Below, one piece after another: positions 22,511 through 22,589 of a stretch of DNA of 22,589 nucleotides; position 1 is the first letter of the stretch; every line of letters starts with the position of its first letter. The DNA is taken from the NCBI GenBank assembly GCA_016302405.1, contig JAEDNR010000024.1, forward strand, positions 1 through 22,589. The letters are read 5' to 3'. Made by a program: the position numbers and the translations under genes. This stretch comes from Oscillospiraceae bacterium. Lineage in GTDB: Bacteria; Bacillota; Clostridia; Oscillospirales; Oscillospiraceae. The notes under the pieces were generated by a model. It had not been told where the DNA came from and did not search any database. It saw only the letters and a program-made list of their open reading frames with translations.

Positions 22511-22589
22511 CAAATTGGGAATTTGCCCGCAGGACGGGCGGCCAAGTCGTGACGAACGTGGTCTGTAATCGTTTTCACCCTGACCCGCT
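22511..22589. repeat. Repeat module, cut by the window end
   Basis: It starts with CAAATTGGGAATTTG (22511-22525) and continues CCCGCAGGACGGGCGGCCAA. The stretch 22513-22589 matches 7402-7478 with few mismatches. The copy at 7402 shows how this one may continue (CCCTGACCCGCTCGGTATCG). Confidence 0.75.

Overview
This window looks like chromosomal DNA of a GC-rich anaerobic Firmicute of the class Clostridia, most likely an Oscillospiraceae-like gut bacterium. The basis is the Firmicutes-type L10 leader, strong AGGAGG ribosome binding sites, sigma-A type promoters, a clostridial Rnf operon in the order C-D-G-E-A-B, and intergenic regions full of short dispersed palindromic repeats. I could run no database search, so the taxonomic call is inference. 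No phage, plasmid, CRISPR, rRNA or tRNA was seen.

Layout. (1) 1-180: hairpins. (2) 181-600, minus strand: ruvX, divergent from a translation/secretion operon at 838-3070, rpmG-secE-nusG-rplK-rplA. That operon has two RNA sites that look like mimics of the L1 binding site of 23S rRNA, one before rplK and one before rplA. (3) 3071-5160: an interruption made of repeats, rsgA on the minus strand and a hairpin cluster. (4) 5165-6272: promoter, L10 leader with attenuator, rplJ and rplL. A membrane protein of unknown function (6417-7286) follows where rpoB is usually found. (5) 7397-7724: repeat mosaic. (6) 7744-11096, minus strand: a trxA-trxB-GH42 beta-galactosidase unit. (7) 11145-11368: a second fold-back element, inverted relative to the one at 3159. 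(8) 11613-14190: a polyol/fructuronate-type long-chain dehydrogenase and a D-2-hydroxyacid dehydrogenase. A 20-bp stem terminator follows, shared with the convergent rnf operon. (9) 14263-19497, minus strand: rnfC, a fused rnfD-rnfG, rnfE, rnfA and rnfB, tightly coupled, from a promoter at 19857-19885. The leader carries a 161-bp insertion-type element. (10) 20132-22476: a Xaa-Pro aminopeptidase and an EutH-like transporter. The window ends inside another repeat copy.

The Rnf operon is the most interesting part. It encodes a membrane ferredoxin:NAD+ oxidoreductase that couples electron transfer to ion pumping. RnfD and RnfG are joined in one 600-residue protein. The RnfG part carries a tandem array of six 10-residue units (five well preserved, one degenerate), each containing the covalent-FMN attachment motif Dxx[S/T]GAT, just before the canonical C-terminal motif. 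Together with the RnfD motif this gives up to eight candidate flavinylation threonines in one polypeptide. In addition, RnfE ends in a four-cysteine tail.
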